In this document: positions 47,206-56,389 of the stretch, piece after piece
Layout of the letters: each line of letters begins with the position of its first letter
Numbering within the stretch: the stretch's first letter is position 1
Translations under genes and position numbers: made by a program
The notes under the pieces: generated by a model
Databases searched by the model: none
What the model was told of the DNA's origin: nothing
Seen by the model: the letters and a program-made list of their open reading frames with translations, nothing else
From: Thermocrinis sp.
Lineage (GTDB): Bacteria; Aquificota; Aquificia; Aquificales; Aquificaceae
Direction: 5' to 3'
Assembly: GCA_020833645.1 (NCBI GenBank)
Contig: JAJHRQ010000002.1
Location: forward strand, 82,280 to 146,279
Length of the DNA stretch: 64,000 nucleotides

Positions 47206-48978
47206 TTACACCAGTTCCCTGTGTATGCCTTCTATGTATATTCTCTCTATCACCTTTCTTGCTATGGGCGCAGCTACAGATCCCCCAGATCCTCCATGCT
47301 CCACCAAAACGCCTACCACAAAGAGGGGATTTCTGTATGGAGCAAAGCAAACAAACCAGGCGTGGTCCCTGAGTTTGTAGGGAAGGTTCTTCCTCCTTGC
47401 GCTTATAGAAGCTACCTGGGCAGTGCCTGTCTTTCCTGCAATTTCCGCAATGGGAGAATTTGCCATAATACCCGTTCCTGACCTAACCACATCCCTCATG
47501 GCTTCCTTAACAAGGGCAAAGTATTCAAGGGGTGCTTTTATAACCTTATAAACAGTCTTTTTATTCTTCCAAACTATTCGCCCCTCTGGGTCCCTAATTT
47601 CTTTGACCAAGAAAGGTTTGTAAATAACTCCATCGTTTGCTATACCCATCACCATAAGGCACTGTTGAAGGAGGGTTGCCTTTAGGTACCCTTGACCTAT
47701 GGACATATTGACCGTATCTCCCCCATACCATGGTTCCTTTTTGACCCTTCTTTTCCACTCGGGATTGGGCACTATACCCCGTGCATTTGGCAGTTCAAAG
47801 GGCACGCTTTCTCCGAAGGAAAAGTTCCTAAGGATGGCTTCCATCTTCCTTGGTCCAAGCCTGTTGTAGCAAAAGCTATAAAAATATACGTCGCAAGAGT
47901 CCCGTATGGCGGTGCGCATGTTCTCCCAGCCGTGTCCGCTTCTTAGCCAGCAGTGAAAATCCCTATTGCCAAGGGAAAACTTTCCTCTGCAAAAGACGCC
48001 CTCCTTTGGGCTTACTCCCTCCTGCAAAAGTCCAATTGCCAAACCAACCTTTATAACAGAACCCGGTGGATAGAAAGCGCTCAGTGCCCTGTTAAAAAGA
48101 GGGTTCATAAGGTCCTTTTGATAATCTTCCCACTTATCGTATATTAGGTTTGGGTTGTAGGAAGGATAGCTCATCAAAGCTAAGACCTCTCCCGTGTCTG
48201 CCCTTAAAACTATTATGGCACCCGCCTTGTGCCCAGAGGCTTTAAAAACATCAAAAGCGATCTTCTGAATTCGGCTGTCTATTGTAAGAACCAAACTGTT
48301 GCCTTTCTTGGGTGCAGTTTCCTTGTAAGTTCCTATAATCTTTCCTACCGCGTTGACGATTAGCTCTTCCGTGCCAACCCAGCCAAGAAGCTGTTCATCA
48401 AAAACCCTCTCCAGGCCATGCCTTCCCACCAAACTCTGAAAGGATATTCTTTCCTTGTATTTCTCCATGTGTTCCTGTGTTGGATAACCCACATACCCCA
48501 AAAGGTGGGCACACTCTTCTCCAAAGGGATAAAACCTTTTTGGAAGCATGTTTATGAAAACACCCGGCAGGCGGTAGCTGTTGTTATAAAACTTGTCCAG
48601 CTCTTCCTGACCTTCTAACTTTCTTAAGAGTATAGGTTCAACGCTTCTTTTTTTGCTCTGCAAAAACTCATAAGATAGCTTTATACCAAAAAGCTCATCA
48701 AGGTTTTTAAGGGTTTCCTCTAAAGTGCTTTTCTCCTCTATTAACTGTGGGTCCAAAAATAGGGCGTATTCGGGTATGTCGTAGGCTAACTTTACGCCGT
48801 TTCTGTCAAGGATGTCTCCCCTTTGGGCGTAGACCACCCTTCGCCTTATGTAGTTTCTCTTTGCCAAGTTTTTGTAATACTCTCCTTTAAAGATCTGTAA
48901 GTAAAAAAGCCTAAAGACCAACGCCAAGTAAAGGAAAACAGAGAGTAATAGCACCAGTAAGAAGTTCCTACGTCTCAT
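47206..48978 (-). CDS. mrdA: Penicillin-binding protein 2 (elongasome transpeptidase)
   Basis: PBP2 cross-links new peptidoglycan during side-wall growth. The 590-aa protein has an N-terminal anchor (NFLLVLLLSVFLYLALVFRLFYL), the dimerisation domain with RRVVYAQRGDILDRNG, and the transpeptidase motifs SVIK (YPPGSVIKVGL), SCD (RDSCDVYFY) and KTG (EIAGKTGTAQVA). It follows mreBCD in the same direction with a 11-bp overlap with mreD. No rodA is adjacent. Confidence 0.94.
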   Translation of the reverse strand: MRRRNFLLVLLLSVFLYLALVFRLFYLQIFKGEYYKNLAKRNYIRRRVVYAQRGDILDRNGVKLAYDIPEYALFLDPQLIEEKSTLEETLKNLDELFGIKLSYEFLQSKKRSVEPILLRKLEGQEELDKFYNNSYRLPGVFINMLPKRFYPFGEECAHLLGYVGYPTQEHMEKYKERISFQSLVGRHGLERVFDEQLLGWVGTEELIVNAVGKIIGTYKETAPKKGNSLVLTIDSRIQKIAFDVFKASGHKAGAIIVLRADTGEVLALMSYPSYNPNLIYDKWEDYQKDLMNPLFNRALSAFYPPGSVIKVGLAIGLLQEGVSPKEGVFCRGKFSLGNRDFHCWLRSGHGWENMRTAIRDSCDVYFYSFCYNRLGPRKMEAILRNFSFGESVPFELPNARGIVPNPEWKRRVKKEPWYGGDTVNMSIGQGYLKATLLQQCLMVMGIANDGVIYKPFLVKEIRDPEGRIVWKNKKTVYKVIKAPLEYFALVKEAMRDVVRSGTGIMANSPIAEIAGKTGTAQVASISARRKNLPYKLRDHAWFVCFAPYRNPLFVVGVLVEHGGSGGSVAAPIARKVIERIYIEGIHRELV

Positions 48979-49414
48979 TTTTCAGCAATTTCCTTCCAAA
49001 ATAATAAACCACCGCCAACTCCACAAGGAACCCAATCAAAAGAGGGATGGGCTCCAAAGGGTAGTAGAATTTGGACCTAAAGAGCAAAAGTCTGTAGGAG
49101 TGTTCCAAAAGGGCTACTATTAAGTAGGCAACCATGAGGGAGGGAAGGGTTTCTATAAAGAACTTTCTCTTTATAGAACTAAGCACAAACAAGGCTAAGA
49201 GCTTACCCGATGCATGCCACCCCAGAGTGTCCAATAGCACATCCAGGAGAAATCCTCCTATAAAGCCCCTTGCGTAATTTGTACGACCTCTGACGCTTGA
49301 AAGGAAGAGAAGAGCTAAAAGGAGGTCTGGGACAAACAGATAACTTCCAAAAATTCCAACCAATACCGAGCTCTGAAGAAAAAGAACCAAAGCCAAAAGC
49401 AAATAAAACATCAA
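48968..49414 (-). CDS. mreD: Rod shape-determining protein MreD
   Basis: A 148-aa membrane protein with about five helices and the family pattern PDLLLALLFLSSVRGRTNYARGFIGGFLLDVL. It is placed between mreC and mrdA, with a 4-bp overlap with mreC. Sequence conservation of MreD is low, so context carries much of the assignment. Confidence 0.85.
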   Translation of the reverse strand: MMFYLLLALVLFLQSSVLVGIFGSYLFVPDLLLALLFLSSVRGRTNYARGFIGGFLLDVLLDTLGWHASGKLLALFVLSSIKRKFFIETLPSLMVAYLIVALLEHSYRLLLFRSKFYYPLEPIPLLIGFLVELAVVYYFGRKLLKNET

Positions 49415-50184
49415 AGCCTTCTCCTCAACACCAGCACAAAATCAACCCTTCTAATATCTCCATAAGGTTTTACTTCAACCCTTTTGAAAAACTGCTCTCC
49501 TGAAGGATAGACTTCATAAACCTCCCCTATCTCAAGGGGAGGAAGTATAAGGCTTCTCAGAAAAACTTTTTCCCCTTTTTTTAGTTCATCCTCTTGGGCT
49601 ACATGCAACAGGTTACCCTTTGGAAACCCACCCCTGTATATGTAGTTTTTTCCACCCGCGGTAGCACTCACGTGGAGCTTATCAGACCAAACAGTCCTGA
49701 CCCTTGAAGTGCCCGCATAAACCTGATCCACAATGCCCAAAAACACGTTTCTGTGGGCTACCACAAAACCCTCTTCAAGCCCATCCCTCTTTCCCTTATC
49801 AAGTAGCATAAACTCATCCCTTCCTGAGGGGTCGTAGGCTACCACTCCCGCAAGGGTATATTCAACAGTGGGAGGTTCTTCCATTAATCCTTTCAACTGC
49901 AAAAGCTCACGTTTACAACCCTCAAGCTCGCTGACCTTTAGACTGAGTGCGTTGACCTCTTCCACCAGCTTTCTGTTTCTTTTTTGCGTATCCACTAAAA
50001 ACACATAAGTATTGACAAGGTCTTGAACTCTTCTTGTGGTCTGAGCCTTGAATTCCATCACAGGCACTAAAAGTCTGTTTATAAAACTTACAAGAGGAGA
50101 AAGCAAAGGATAAGAAGACAAATCGGATAAGTAGGCAAACACGCTGAGTAGGAAGAGAGAAAAATAAAACAACCTCTCTTTCAT
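49411..50184 (-). CDS. mreC: Rod shape-determining protein MreC
   Basis: A 257-aa bitopic protein with an N-terminal membrane helix (LFYFSLFLLSVFAYL), a coiled coil (KRNRKLVEEVNALSLKVSELEGCKREL) and the beta-rich C-terminal domain containing YDPSGRDEFMLLDKGKRDGLEEGFVV and VSATAGGKNYIYRGG. It scaffolds PBP2 and MreB across the inner membrane. It overlaps mreB and mreD by 4 bp each. Confidence 0.92.
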   Translation of the reverse strand: MKERLFYFSLFLLSVFAYLSDLSSYPLLSPLVSFINRLLVPVMEFKAQTTRRVQDLVNTYVFLVDTQKRNRKLVEEVNALSLKVSELEGCKRELLQLKGLMEEPPTVEYTLAGVVAYDPSGRDEFMLLDKGKRDGLEEGFVVAHRNVFLGIVDQVYAGTSRVRTVWSDKLHVSATAGGKNYIYRGGFPKGNLLHVAQEDELKKGEKVFLRSLILPPLEIGEVYEVYPSGEQFFKRVEVKPYGDIRRVDFVLVLRRRL

Positions 50185-51212
50185 TCCATAGATACTCGCC
50201 TTATTAGGTGCATCTTATCAAGTATAGAACCCACACCCCTGGCCACTGCGGTTATGGGGTCCTCGCAGTATCTGGTTATTATTCCCGTCTCTCTGTGTAT
50301 CCTTACGTCCAAATTTCTGAGGAGGGAGCCACCTCCTGCCAAGGTAATGCCTCTTTCTGCAATATCTGAGGCAAGCTCTGGTGGTGTTCTTTCAAGGGTA
50401 GCCTTTATGGCGTTTATTATGGCACTAACCACATCTTCCAAAGCTTGCGTAATCTCCCTGTTCGTTATGGTTATGGTCTTTGGAAGCCCAGTTATGTCTC
50501 TACCCTTTATTTCCATAGTCCTCTCTTCTTCTTCCTCCACTGCACTTCCAAGTTCTATTTTTATCCTCTCTGCGGTTTGTTCCCCAATAAATATGTGGTG
50601 CTTTTTCTTAATGTAGTTGGCTATCGCTTCCGTCATCTCGTCCCCAGCCACCCGGATGGAGGTGGATGTCACTATGCCTGCCAGGGATATTACCGCTATC
50701 TCTGTGGTACCCCCTCCAATATCCACGATCATATTTCCAACGGGCTCTTCTATGGGAAGACCGGCACCTATGGCCGCTGCCATGGGTTCCGCTATCAAAT
50801 ATACCTCCCTTGCGCCCGCGCTCTTTGCAGCATCTATAACTGCCCTCTTTTCCACCTGTGTGACGCCCGAGGGTACACCTATCACCACCCTCGGCTTTGG
50901 TCTAAGTATGCCACCGCCTACCACTTTGTTAATAAAGTAAGAGAGCATTATTCTTGTTGCCTCAAAGTCCGTTATCACTCCGTCCCTGAGGGGCCTTATT
51001 GTTTGTATTGTCTCGGGAGTTTTCCCGAGCATTTCTTTAGCTTCCTTTCCAACTGCTATGACTCTTCCAGTTTTCACGTCCACTGCCACTATGGAGGGTT
51101 CAGAGAGAACAACCCCTTTACCCTCCACGTAGATAACCGTGTTGGCGGTGCCAAGGTCTACGCCTACGTTGTTAGAAAACAGACCAAAAAGTTTTAGTAT
51201 TCCGCTTAGCAT
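50181..51212 (-). CDS. mreB: Rod shape-determining protein MreB
   Basis: MreB is the actin-like filament guiding side-wall synthesis. The 343-aa protein has VGVDLGTANTVIYVEGKGVVLSEPS (phosphate 1), the connect and phosphate 2 motif NMIVDIGGGTTEIAV, IAEPMAAAIGAGLP and ITLAGGGSLLRN (adenosine). It is first in the mreB-mreC-mreD-mrdA operon. A TAAAAT box on the minus strand (51227-51222) lies 9 nt before the ATG, and no ribosome site is seen. Confidence 0.96.
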   Translation of the reverse strand: MLSGILKLFGLFSNNVGVDLGTANTVIYVEGKGVVLSEPSIVAVDVKTGRVIAVGKEAKEMLGKTPETIQTIRPLRDGVITDFEATRIMLSYFINKVVGGGILRPKPRVVIGVPSGVTQVEKRAVIDAAKSAGAREVYLIAEPMAAAIGAGLPIEEPVGNMIVDIGGGTTEIAVISLAGIVTSTSIRVAGDEMTEAIANYIKKKHHIFIGEQTAERIKIELGSAVEEEEERTMEIKGRDITGLPKTITITNREITQALEDVVSAIINAIKATLERTPPELASDIAERGITLAGGGSLLRNLDVRIHRETGIITRYCEDPITAVARGVGSILDKMHLIRRVSME

Positions 51213-51220
51213 GGGATGGA

Positions 51221-51232
51221 TATTTTAAAATA
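51221..51232. promoter_or_regulatory. Palindromic -10 shared by mreB and proS
   Basis: TATTTTAAAATA is a perfect 12-bp palindrome centred in the 28-bp gap. It gives TAAAAT exactly 9 nt before the mreB ATG on one strand and exactly 9 nt before the proS ATG on the other. Confidence 0.6.
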
Positions 51233-51240
51233 ACTTCCCT

Positions 51241-52953
51241 ATGCGATGGAGTAAATATTTTTGGTATACACTAAAGGAAGAGCCAGCAGATGCGGAGGCA
51301 GTTTCCCACAAACTACTGCTAAAGGGTGGATTTTTGGCTCAGGTTGCCTCCGGCATTTACGAATACACACCACCCGCCCTCAAGGTTCTAAGGAAGATAG
51401 AAAACATAGTTAGAAAGGAGATGGACAGGAGCGGAGCCCAAGAGGTCCTTTTGAGCGTCTTGAACCCCTCTGAACTTTGGAAGGAAACTGGAAGATGGGA
51501 TTTGTACGGCAGGGAACTTTTTAAACTGCAGGACAGACACGGAAGGGAATACTGCCTTGGACCTACCCACGAGGAGGAGATCACAGACCTCTTTAGGAGG
51601 TTCATAAACTCCTACAAAGCCCTGCCCCTGATCTTGTATCAAATACAGGTAAAGTTCAGGGACGAGAAAAGACCACGCTTTGGCTTGATTAGGTCAAGGG
51701 AGTTTTTGATGAAGGACGCTTATTCTTTTGACGAAGATGAGTTCTCTGCCATGATCTCCTATGAATCTATGAAGTTTGCTTACGAGAGGATCTTCAAAAA
51801 GCTCAGGCTAAACACCCTCTTGGTAGAAGCAAGCGTGGGTGCCATTGGAGGGAAGATGTCCCACGAGTTTGTGATCCTTACCGATTACGGAGAGGCAAAG
51901 GTAGCCTTTTGTGAAAACTGTGGATACTCCGCCAACGCAGAGATTGTGCCCCTCCCAAAGCACAAAGAAGAGACAGGGGAAGAAAAGCCCATGGAAAAGG
52001 TCTATACGCCCAACACCACCACCATTGCCATGCTTTCCGATTATCTAAAGGTGCCCGCTTACAAGATTCTGAAGGCACTCCTTTACGTAAAAGGGAACGG
52101 AGAAAGGGTAATGGTTCTCATAAGGGGAGACAGGGAGGTGGATGAGAAAAAGCTTGAAGCTCTCTTTGGCACGGAGGATTTTCGCTTAGCTTCCGAGGAA
52201 GAGATAAAGCAGTGGCTTGGCACCACAAAGGGCTTTGTGGGTCCCTTCAACCTGCCAGAGGATATAAAGGTCCTTTGGGACAACTCCACCTATGGCGTAA
52301 AAAACATGGTGGTAGCCCTAAACGAGCCAGATTACCATTACATAAACGTAAATCCCGGAAGGGACATCCAATACGGAGAGTTTGTGGATGTTTGCGAGGT
52401 GGAAGAAGGAGACCCATGTCCCAAGTGCGGTGGGCCTCTTAGAGTAGGGAAGGCCCTTGAGCTTGGACACATATTCCTTTTGGGAACAAGATACTCAGAA
52501 CCTATGAAAGCCTTGATAAAAGACCGCTTTGGTCAGGAAAAGCCGGTGGTCATGGGATGTTATGGCATTGGTATATCCCGATGCCTTTCTGCCATAGTGG
52601 AGCAGTATCACGACGAGAAGGGGATAAAGTTTCCTACGGTGGTGGCACCCTTTGAACTAAACATCGTCTGCGTCAACACCTCCGACGAGACCCAAAGGTC
52701 TGTGGCGGAAGGACTTTATATCAAGGCTATGGAGATGGGCTTGGATGTTATCTATGACGATAGGGACGAGAGCCCAGGCTTTAAGTTTGCAGATGCAGAA
52801 CTCTGCGGATTTCCTTACATTTTGGTAGTAGGGAAAAAGGCAAAGGATGGAAAGGTGGAGCTGTGGAAAAGACACACTGGCGAGAGAATAGACCTTGCGG
52901 TGGAGGATGCCCTCCTTTATGTTAAAGAGCTCATAGAGAAGGATAAACAGTGA
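51241..52953 (+). CDS. proS: Prolyl-tRNA synthetase
   Basis: The 570-aa class II synthetase charges tRNA-Pro. The bacterial arrangement is seen: motif 1 near RKEMDRSGAQEVLLSVLNPSE, motif 2 FRDEKRPRFGLIRSREFLMKDAYSF, an editing INS domain (about residues 240-380, TIAMLSDYLKVPAYKILKAL and VNPGRDIQYG), motif 3 GCYGIGISR and the anticodon domain. It overlaps dprA by 4 bp. Confidence 0.96.
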   Translation: MRWSKYFWYTLKEEPADAEAVSHKLLLKGGFLAQVASGIYEYTPPALKVLRKIENIVRKEMDRSGAQEVLLSVLNPSELWKETGRWDLYGRELFKLQDRHGREYCLGPTHEEEITDLFRRFINSYKALPLILYQIQVKFRDEKRPRFGLIRSREFLMKDAYSFDEDEFSAMISYESMKFAYERIFKKLRLNTLLVEASVGAIGGKMSHEFVILTDYGEAKVAFCENCGYSANAEIVPLPKHKEETGEEKPMEKVYTPNTTTIAMLSDYLKVPAYKILKALLYVKGNGERVMVLIRGDREVDEKKLEALFGTEDFRLASEEEIKQWLGTTKGFVGPFNLPEDIKVLWDNSTYGVKNMVVALNEPDYHYINVNPGRDIQYGEFVDVCEVEEGDPCPKCGGPLRVGKALELGHIFLLGTRYSEPMKALIKDRFGQEKPVVMGCYGIGISRCLSAIVEQYHDEKGIKFPTVVAPFELNIVCVNTSDETQRSVAEGLYIKAMEMGLDVIYDDRDESPGFKFADAELCGFPYILVVGKKAKDGKVELWKRHTGERIDLAVEDALLYVKELIEKDKQ

Positions 52954-54020
52954 AGGAAAGCCTATACTGGTGGCTTGCCCTAAAGTCTGTGGCAGGGCTT
53001 GGAGAAAGGAGTATAAAAAAGCTCTATCAGGCTTTCAAAGACCCAAGGCTTGTTTTTGAGGCGGACCGGTTGGAACTTAAAGCCCTCGTGGGCGATGCAA
53101 AGGCACAGGCGATAAAGGAAAAGAGGTTCAGCTTTGAACCGGAAGAGGTTATAAAGCTTTTGGAGAGAGAGGGAATAAACTGGGTGTGCCTTTCGGACCC
53201 TCAATACCCCGTAAGGCTAAAGGAAATTGAGGACCCACCGCCCGTGTTATTTTACAGGGGAGAGCTAAAAACGGTAAGCTGTTTTGGAGTGGTTGGCACG
53301 CGCAACCCAGACAGCTACAGCATAAGATACACAAAGGAATTGGTGGGGTTTTTGGTGGGCAAGGGCTACGCTATAGTTTCAGGGGGAGCCAAGGGCATAG
53401 ATGCCTACGCCCACAAGTTTTGCATAGAGGCGGGCGGCTATACCCTCTGCCTTTTGGGAATGGGCATCCTTGAGGTACCCCAAAGGATGCAGGACTTTAT
53501 CCTCAGGAGCGGTGTTCTCCTCTCGGAGCTCCTACCCTGGGAAAAGGCGGACAAGCATACCTTTCCAAGGAGGAACAGGCTCATAAGTGGCATCTCTGAG
53601 GGTGTTTTTGTGGTAGAAGCGGGAGAGAACTCGGGCGCCCTCATAACAGCTTACTACGCCAAAGAGCAAAACAGACCCGTTTATGTGCACGTAGGCTATG
53701 GCATAAGCGAAAGGTGGGAGGGTTGCATAAAGCTGGTCAATGAGGGCGTTGCCAAGCTGGTGGGGAGGGTTGAAAAGTTTGGCTTAAAGCAGGAAGTCCG
53801 AGAGGAAGACCCAGTGCTTTTAGCTTTAAACACCCCAAAGACCCTTAGCGAACTTTCCCAACTTTTGGGCATAGACGAAAGGGAGCTCCACCAAAAGCTT
53901 GGCTTTTATGAACTGGAAGGCCTCATCACCCGAAACGGAAGCTACTACCTCAGGCTAAAACAGGAATGGGACGAATACCAAACCCACCAACAACTTTTCC
54001 CATCCTTTGAGGAAATATAA
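52950..54020 (+). CDS. dprA: DNA processing protein DprA (Smf)
   Basis: DprA loads RecA on incoming single-stranded DNA during natural transformation. The 356-aa protein has an N-terminal helix-hairpin-helix-like region (GLGERSIKKLYQAF), the Rossmann core VGTRNPDSYS, VSGGAKGIDAYAHKF, LLGMGILE, FPRRNRLISGISEGVFVVEAGENSGAL and a C-terminal winged helix (NTPKTLSELSQLLGIDERELH). The 3' 66 bp overlap convergent comEC, another competence gene. Confidence 0.94.
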   Translation: MKESLYWWLALKSVAGLGERSIKKLYQAFKDPRLVFEADRLELKALVGDAKAQAIKEKRFSFEPEEVIKLLEREGINWVCLSDPQYPVRLKEIEDPPPVLFYRGELKTVSCFGVVGTRNPDSYSIRYTKELVGFLVGKGYAIVSGGAKGIDAYAHKFCIEAGGYTLCLLGMGILEVPQRMQDFILRSGVLLSELLPWEKADKHTFPRRNRLISGISEGVFVVEAGENSGALITAYYAKEQNRPVYVHVGYGISERWEGCIKLVNEGVAKLVGRVEKFGLKQEVREEDPVLLALNTPKTLSELSQLLGIDERELHQKLGFYELEGLITRNGSYYLRLKQEWDEYQTHQQLFPSFEEI

Positions 54021-55169
54021 CAGAACCGCCCCCAAACTTAGGCTAAGGACAGCCTCCCAAAGGCTGAAGTTGAAAAATAGCATGGGTGCAAAATCCGAGA
54101 AAAACATCACGGAGGCGTTTATAAACCTTCCCATCATCTCCAAAGGGAAGGCTGGCAGAGAAAAGAAGGTTAGCATATCCAAAAAGCCATAAAAGGTAAA
54201 GGCTAAGAAGGGAACAGAAAGCAGTGGAGTTAGCAGAATGCTAAAAGGTGCAGAAAAGGAAAAGAGGGAAAGGATGGGCATGGTTCCCAAAAAGGCAAAG
54301 AATGACACCCAAAAGGAGAGAAAGACCACGTCCTTTCTGGGAGGGTCCCGGAGCGAGAGCAAAATATAAAGGGTTGCACAAAAGGAGAGCCAAAAGGAGT
54401 ATGAACTTACATACTCGGGAAATAAAAGAAGTATTACGCCACCAGATACAAACAGAATACCCAAAAGGTTTGGTCTTTCTCCATACAAAAGCAATAGGAT
54501 GGACGCAAGGATCATAAGGTAAGCCCTGAGGACGGGAGGCTCGGAGGGAACCAAAAGGAGGGCATAAAAGCTAACGCCCAAAAGGGCAAGCCAAAGCCCA
54601 AGCCGGTAGGGGGCCAAAAATCTGAGCATAAGTGCCAAAAGGCTAAGATGCCCACCAGAGACCACCAAAAGATGCACAAGCCCCGTAGTCAAAAAGGCAG
54701 ATTGAACCCTCATGGGAACAATACTCTGATCTTCTCCCAAAAAGTATGCCAAGGCTAAAGCCCTGACATCCTGGTCCTTTATCTTATCTTCCAAACGCTT
54801 GGCAAGGCGATCCCTCAGGGAAGGTGAAACATTTGCAAAGGCTACATCTTTGTATGTAGCACTAATAAAAATCCTTCCTTCCCTCACTCTGACCTTTCCA
54901 TAAACCTCCAAGTATTTAGATGGCACATCCTCCGCCCCATAGACCCTCAAAAACGCAGTCTTCTCGTAAATTTCTGGGAAGTCCCCACCCAAGACCTTTA
55001 CCCGGGCAGAAAAGCCCTTATCTGAAACCTCTCCCACACCCTCCACCCTAAGAATTAGCCTACCCTCTCCCAAGTCTTCCTCATAAAGGTATGGGTCATA
55101 GGAGCGAGGAACCGCAAGGATCAAAGACAGCAAAAAGAAAAGTATAGGAAATAAAAGCTCAAACCTCAC
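53955..55169 (-). CDS. comEC: ComEC-type DNA uptake channel, short form
   Basis: The 404-aa membrane protein has an N-terminal anchor and a soluble DUF4131-like domain (about residues 25-130), then the competence channel domain with [27 protein letters not shown], the hallmark (S/T)GLxHLL(V/A)VSGxH motif, and about seven to eight further helices. It ends without the C-terminal metallo-beta-lactamase-like domain of full ComEC (700-800 aa). Together with dprA it indicates natural transformation. It overlaps trpB by 11 bp on the same strand. Confidence 0.88.
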   Translation of the reverse strand: MRFELLFPILFFLLSLILAVPRSYDPYLYEEDLGEGRLILRVEGVGEVSDKGFSARVKVLGGDFPEIYEKTAFLRVYGAEDVPSKYLEVYGKVRVREGRIFISATYKDVAFANVSPSLRDRLAKRLEDKIKDQDVRALALAYFLGEDQSIVPMRVQSAFLTTGLVHLLVVSGGHLSLLALMLRFLAPYRLGLWLALLGVSFYALLLVPSEPPVLRAYLMILASILLLLYGERPNLLGILFVSGGVILLLFPEYVSSYSFWLSFCATLYILLSLRDPPRKDVVFLSFWVSFFAFLGTMPILSLFSFSAPFSILLTPLLSVPFLAFTFYGFLDMLTFFSLPAFPLEMMGRFINASVMFFSDFAPMLFFNFSLWEAVLSLSLGAVLLYFLKGWEKLLVGLVFVPFLF

Positions 55170-56349
55170 CGCCTAAATGCTTCATAACCGTTTCCATATC
55201 CTTGTCTCCCCTGCCGGAGAGGTTGAAGATCACTACGTCATCCTTGCTTAGCTTACTGGCTATTTCCACCACCTTCAGGACTGCGTGGGCTGGCTCCAGG
55301 GCAGGGATGATCCCCTCAAGCCTTGAGAGGAGCTTAAAGCCCTCCAGGGCTTCTTGGTCTGTAGCATAAACATACTCTGCCCTTCCGATCTCAAAAAGGT
55401 ACGCATGCTCTGGACCTACCCCCGGATAGTCAAGCCCCGCAGAGATGGAGTGGGTGGTCAAAATCTGCCCCTCTTCGTCTTGCAAAAAGAAGGACTTCAT
55501 TCCGTGCAAAATTCCCACCTGCCCTGCGTTAATGGATGCAGAATGCTTGCCCGTCTCAAGCCCAAGACCACCCGCCTCCACGCCCACAAGCCTAACCCCC
55601 TCATCCTCCACAAAGGGATAAAAAATTCCCATCGCATTGGAACCACCGCCCACACATGCAACCACCGCCTTGGGCAGTTTGCCCTCCTTTTCCAAAATCT
55701 GCTCCTTCGCCTCTTTACCTATCACGCTCTGAAAGTCTCTGACCATCATGGGAAAGGGATGGGGTCCCACCACAGAGCCTATTATGTAATGGGTAGTCTC
55801 CACGTTGGCAACCCAATCCCTCAGGGCTTCGTTTATGGCATCCTTTAGCGTCCTGCTTCCACTTTTGACTACCCTCACCTCCGCACCCAAGAGCTTCATC
55901 CTAAACACATTCAGCCTCTGCCTTTGGGCATCCTCCTCTCCCATATAAACCACACATTTCAAACCAAGCAAAGCACAGGCAGTGGCAGTAGCCACCCCAT
56001 GCTGACCTGCACCAGTTTCTGCGATTATTCTGTTTTTTCCCATCCTCTTGGCAAGCAGAGCCTGTCCGAGGGTGTTGTTGATCTTGTGGGCACCCGTATG
56101 CAAAAGGTCCTCCCTCTTTATGTATATCTTTGCCCCTCCCGCATACTCGGTCAGGTTCTTGGCAAAGTAAAGGGGCGTAGGTCTGCCCGCAAACTCTCTA
56201 AGGTAATACTCAAACTCTTGCCAAAAGCTTGGGTCCTCTTTAACCTTCTGGTATTCTTCTTCAAGTTCCTCTAAAGCGTACATCAAAGTCTCCGGCACAA
56301 ACCTTCCACCAAAGTTTCCAAAGTATCCTCTCTCGTTTGGCACCTTCAT
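55159..56349 (-). CDS. trpB: Tryptophan synthase beta chain
   Basis: TrpB condenses indole with serine. ATG 56349 gives [20 protein letters not shown], the usual TrpB1 start, and 396 aa; the longer frame to 56481 would run through the upstream promoters. The PLP lysine lies in [24 protein letters not shown] is the helix after it, and [13 protein letters not shown] binds the phosphate. TATAAT (56365-56360) lies 10 nt before the ATG. trpA is not adjacent. Confidence 0.95.
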   Translation of the reverse strand: MKVPNERGYFGNFGGRFVPETLMYALEELEEEYQKVKEDPSFWQEFEYYLREFAGRPTPLYFAKNLTEYAGGAKIYIKREDLLHTGAHKINNTLGQALLAKRMGKNRIIAETGAGQHGVATATACALLGLKCVVYMGEEDAQRQRLNVFRMKLLGAEVRVVKSGSRTLKDAINEALRDWVANVETTHYIIGSVVGPHPFPMMVRDFQSVIGKEAKEQILEKEGKLPKAVVACVGGGSNAMGIFYPFVEDEGVRLVGVEAGGLGLETGKHSASINAGQVGILHGMKSFFLQDEEGQILTTHSISAGLDYPGVGPEHAYLFEIGRAEYVYATDQEALEGFKLLSRLEGIIPALEPAHAVLKVVEIASKLSKDDVVIFNLSGRGDKDMETVMKHLGGEV

Positions 56350-56359
56350 AGCAAGGCTA

Positions 56360-56382
56360 ATTATAAGGTATGTGGGTATAAT
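56360..56382. promoter_or_regulatory. Divergent -10 elements for trpB and mod
   Basis: TATAAT on the minus strand (56365-56360) is 10 nt before the trpB ATG. TATAAT on the plus strand (56377-56382) is exactly 7 nt before the mod ATG. Neither gene has a ribosome site. Confidence 0.55.
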
Positions 56383-56389
56383 ATAGCCT

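Noticed and set aside
46026-47350. Longer starts for gmk (46026) and the decarboxylase (47350)
   Set aside because: They run through upstream genes or promoters. The shorter starts have -10 boxes at the usual close spacing and match the family N-termini.
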